Of a DNA stretch of 64,000 bases, positions 61,448 through 64,000 are shown in pieces. Every line of letters starts with the position of its first letter. The first letter of the stretch is position 1. The stretch lies in NCBI RefSeq assembly GCF_001425355.1, contig NZ_LMQN01000015.1, forward strand, positions 543,862-607,861. Reading direction: 5' to 3'. This DNA comes from Chryseobacterium sp. Leaf405. Lineage in GTDB: Bacteria; Bacteroidota; Bacteroidia; Flavobacteriales; Weeksellaceae. The position numbers and the translations under genes were made by a program. The notes beneath the pieces were generated by a model. The model worked only from the letters and a program-made list of their open reading frames with translations, searched no databases and had not been told where the DNA came from.

Positions 61448-62512
61448 ATGTACACTAAACTAAAATGGCTCTGCATCCTTATGATATTCTGGATGCAGGC
61501 ATGCGATAAACGGAACAGAATGGAGAAACAGGAAAAAACAGATTATGGTTATAACGTAACCGTTACTGCTCCCAAAGAATATCCGGTTGAAGTGCATGAA
61601 GGCTGGCTGATGGATGATAAAAAACAGTTTATCTGCGCTATGCCGAAAGCAGGAAGTACAACGGGGAGTTGGGGATATGATGGAGCTGAGGCCGGACAGG
61701 GAGGAAATAAAATTCCTTATCATCTGAACCTGACTTATGTGGCCTATGCAGAAAAGAAATTTTATACGGTAGATGCCGATCTACCTGCGGACAAGATTCT
61801 GGAAGAGTTCAGGAAAGGGTTTATGGTACAGGGGAACACTTTGCAGGAAAACAATATGTATAATCTGGTATATGGAACTTATGACGTCCTTACGGTAGGT
61901 GCAGCTCCTGGAGGTGTTATCGTGGTTTGGCTCTCAGGGAACCATAACCGTGTGGAGATATGCAGATTGCAGGCAAAAGAAGTTTTTGTAGACAGAGATG
62001 ATTTCTATGATAATCCTCATGCGAGAACTCAGCAAGGATTTTTTGATACAATGTTTGAGATTCAATTACCCCAGGATGCTCAGAAAAGCATTAAAGAAAA
62101 AGGTATCCCTTTCGGCTTATGGGATAAGTACCGTGAGAAGTTTAAGTATCGTTTTATTTTTAAACCGTATGATGAGAAGGATGTTATAGTAACCAATGAT
62201 ATTAGATATTATAATGGAGAACAGAGATTTTATCTCCAACCGGAAGAGATTACCAAAAAAAATTATATAGAAGCTGGAATTCCTTATAGTACCGAACCTA
62301 TGTTCAAGGTTTATAATACAAAAATTACTTTTGATGATACAGAAATGTTAAAAGTTTTCGGAGATTTTAAAAAATCAGATCCGGAGAAGCCTTTCGACAT
62401 CATTATAAAACCAACATTTGAATATAATGATATGAAAGTTTCTGTAAAATGTGGGGATAAAGAAATTCCTTTACAGAAATATAAGGTAGAAGGAGTCTGG
62501 AGTAATAATTAA
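61448..62512 (+). CDS. DUF2931 lipoprotein, candidate immunity protein 2
   Basis: A 354-aa lipoprotein, tandem duplicate of the gene before it. The first ~115 residues and last ~60 are almost the same, while ~116-135 and ~235-285 differ strongly. The first ~30 bp around the start codon are also duplicated. It may provide immunity to a variant effector or reflect gene conversion between copies. Confidence 0.7.
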   Translation: MYTKLKWLCILMIFWMQACDKRNRMEKQEKTDYGYNVTVTAPKEYPVEVHEGWLMDDKKQFICAMPKAGSTTGSWGYDGAEAGQGGNKIPYHLNLTYVAYAEKKFYTVDADLPADKILEEFRKGFMVQGNTLQENNMYNLVYGTYDVLTVGAAPGGVIVVWLSGNHNRVEICRLQAKEVFVDRDDFYDNPHARTQQGFFDTMFEIQLPQDAQKSIKEKGIPFGLWDKYREKFKYRFIFKPYDEKDVIVTNDIRYYNGEQRFYLQPEEITKKNYIEAGIPYSTEPMFKVYNTKITFDDTEMLKVFGDFKKSDPEKPFDIIIKPTFEYNDMKVSVKCGDKEIPLQKYKVEGVWSNN

Positions 62513-62544
62513 TACTTATAAAATTAAATAAAAAATAAAACCAA

Positions 62545-63705
62545 ATGATAGAAAAACTAAATCACTTCCCGGTAAACTGGATAGACGGGATGAAAATCAA
62601 TAAAAATCATTTTGCAGATGTTCAGAATTTTGTGAGCGATTCAGCGAGAGATGCTGTGGGAATTCATACTTCAATGATTAATTATGGATTATTGCCTATA
62701 AACGATTCGATAAAACTGAGTCTTATTATTGACAATCATAAATTACTCAGAATAAAAGTAGATGAATGTCATGCAATTACCCCGAACGGATCAAGAATTG
62801 ATATCGGAAGTGGTACTTCTGAAGCTATTAATCTATCAATTCCATATCCTGAAGCAGTATATGAAATAAAAGACAATGAAAGTATGGTTTTAATGGCATG
62901 TCTTTCTGTTAATCATTTTAAAAGAACGCCTTTTGGAGAGCCTGATCCTGAAGAAAATCCGCCGAGATATCCGTATACCCAGCCGGAATATTCTTTAACG
63001 CTCGTTCCTGAAAAAGAAATAAAAAATATTTTAGGTTTTGGAACGGGTTATCTTACAATAGGTAAAATATTGGTGAATATTGGAGAATCGAGAATTGATG
63101 AAAATTATATTCCGCCATGTGTAAGCGTTTCAAGCTCTCAAAAATTACAGGATTTGTATTCGGAAATTGATCGTTTTTATGGTCAGATTGAATTGTATGC
63201 AGTACAGATCGAACAAAAAATTCATGTAAAAAAACAGACTAATTCATTAGCTTTAATGATGGGTTCGTTGGCAGACAGAACCCTGAATTATCTTGGTCAT
63301 GAGATCAATAGATTCAGATGGCTTTCTCCACACACCACGCCCGCAAATATGCTATTATCGGTAGTATCGATGGCAAGAGTACTAAAAAACTTTATCGATG
63401 CACGATCCGGAGCAGGAAAAGAAGAGTTGCTGAATTATTTTGCGGAATGGTGCAACGTAAGCCAGGGACATTTTGAAACTATTTTTTCTGAGGTTATTAA
63501 TTCCGATTACAATCATAATCATATGGATCTTACCATAGCCAAAGTGCATACCTTTATGAAAACCCTTGAAGATCTGTATTCCGTATTGAACAGGCTTGAT
63601 TATATAGGTAAAAAACGTGACGGAAGTATTTTCGTTTCAGAGAATACAGATGACAGAGATTCAGTAATTCATGCTAAAAGAAGCAGAACTTTCCTTGCAG
63701 ATTAA
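62545..63705 (+). CDS. tssK: T6SS baseplate subunit TssK
   Basis: A 386-aa protein. It begins V-N-W-I-D-G-M-K-I-N-K-N-H-F, the TssK opening (W-x-x-G-x-x-L-x-x-x-H-F type), and has a V-N-I-G-E-S-R-I-D-E-N-Y-I-P-P-C-V segment. The C-terminal helical part follows. TssK links the baseplate to the membrane complex; Bacteroidota versions are shorter than the proteobacterial ones. It is followed by tssO. Confidence 0.8.
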   Translation: MIEKLNHFPVNWIDGMKINKNHFADVQNFVSDSARDAVGIHTSMINYGLLPINDSIKLSLIIDNHKLLRIKVDECHAITPNGSRIDIGSGTSEAINLSIPYPEAVYEIKDNESMVLMACLSVNHFKRTPFGEPDPEENPPRYPYTQPEYSLTLVPEKEIKNILGFGTGYLTIGKILVNIGESRIDENYIPPCVSVSSSQKLQDLYSEIDRFYGQIELYAVQIEQKIHVKKQTNSLALMMGSLADRTLNYLGHEINRFRWLSPHTTPANMLLSVVSMARVLKNFIDARSGAGKEELLNYFAEWCNVSQGHFETIFSEVINSDYNHNHMDLTIAKVHTFMKTLEDLYSVLNRLDYIGKKRDGSIFVSENTDDRDSVIHAKRSRTFLAD

Positions 63706-63731
63706 TCTAAATTAAAAACACAATATTATTT

Positions 63732-64000
63732 ATGGAGGTCCTTAATAGAAAAGAACGGTCAAGAGCTTTTTCATTTTTTATCCTGTTTTTCATTATTACA
63801 GTCATTGTTTTACTGGTTGCCGTGTTTTTTAATGCATATTTCCCATTCAAAGAAAACAGTTTATTGAAAGCTGAAAATGCCAAAATGAAAAAAGAGATGG
63901 AAACGCAGGATAAATTCTCCTTTCAACTGGAAAAAGTAAAGGCGGCGGTAGATTCAATCGGTGTTCCGGGGCAGAATGATTTTTTTAATGAAAAGTTATC
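63732..64000 (+). CDS. tssO: T6SSiii inner-membrane protein TssO (3' end outside window)
   Basis: From the ATG at 63732 the frame is open to the window edge (89 complete codons). It has a charged start (M-E-V-L-N-R-K-E-R), one long membrane helix (~14-35, F-I-L-F-F-I-I-T-V-I-V-L-L-V-A-V-F-F) and a following coiled-coil-like segment rich in Lys and Glu. This matches TssO, which in T6SSiii sits next to tssK and anchors the machine in the inner membrane. Confidence 0.65.
   Translation, partial: MEVLNRKERSRAFSFFILFFIITVIVLLVAVFFNAYFPFKENSLLKAENAKMKKEMETQDKFSFQLEKVKAAVDSIGVPGQNDFFNEKL

Overview
The window looks like a chromosomal segment of a flavobacterium close to Chryseobacterium (Bacteroidota). 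The basis is low GC, promoters with the Bacteroidota -7 box (TAnnTTTG), a type IX secretion sorting domain, a SusC/SusD pair and a Bacteroidota-type (T6SSiii) type VI secretion cluster. No rRNA, tRNA or CRISPR array was seen. Everything here was read by eye; no database search was run.

Region 1 (1-9.3 kb, minus strand) is a tandem array of at least seven secreted paralogues. Their N-termini are conserved (signal peptide, then Q-V-G-x-x-T-x-N-P) and their C-terminal halves differ, including a tail-collar-like end and an S74 chaperone end. The array forms three transcription units. Each is headed by the same promoter module: two 18-bp palindromes 22 bp apart, upstream of a -7 box. Genes within a unit are separated by a conserved 14-nt tag and terminator-like hairpins. 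Region 2 (9.4-19.2 kb) holds a T9SS-exported beta-propeller protein, a nucleoside-diphosphate-sugar epimerase-like gene with a coupled 50-aa membrane peptide, a ppk1-ppx operon with overlapping ends, and dnaK.

Region 3 (about 19.3-45.2 kb) is an integrative, mobilisable element bounded by a 16-bp imperfect direct repeat. From left to right it carries: an HTH regulator, a tyrosine integrase and a membrane protein; excisionase-like, primase/helicase and toprim genes around an iteron-like origin; a MobC-like protein, relaxase and accessory protein; and a self-regulated-looking Fic gene. Then comes the most unusual item, on the minus strand: an ECF-like sigma factor gene followed 1 bp later by a TnpB/Cas12f-like gene whose RuvC catalytic residues are replaced. 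This matches the recently recognised dCas12f-sigmaE type of RNA-guided transcription system. The Cas12f-like gene is interrupted here by one nonsense codon and one 4-bp duplication. Structured RNA candidates lie on both sides. The element ends with a type I restriction-modification locus. Between its hsdS and hsdR lie a DUF3010-kinase pair, a CBASS-like cassette (CD-NTase plus 2TM SLATT effector) and an AlbA_2/ATPase gene. The CBASS cassette is flanked by a duplicated fragment of the AlbA_2 gene.

Region 4 (45.6-50.1 kb) is a susC-susD operon. Region 5 (50.2-64 kb) is a T6SSiii cluster. TssH and a PKD-domain membrane protein are divergent from an NlpC-like lipoprotein, TssG, TssN, a LysM-like protein, a PAAR-like DUF4280 protein, a Tle1-like phospholipase effector, two tandem DUF2931 lipoproteins (candidate immunity), TssK and the start of TssO.
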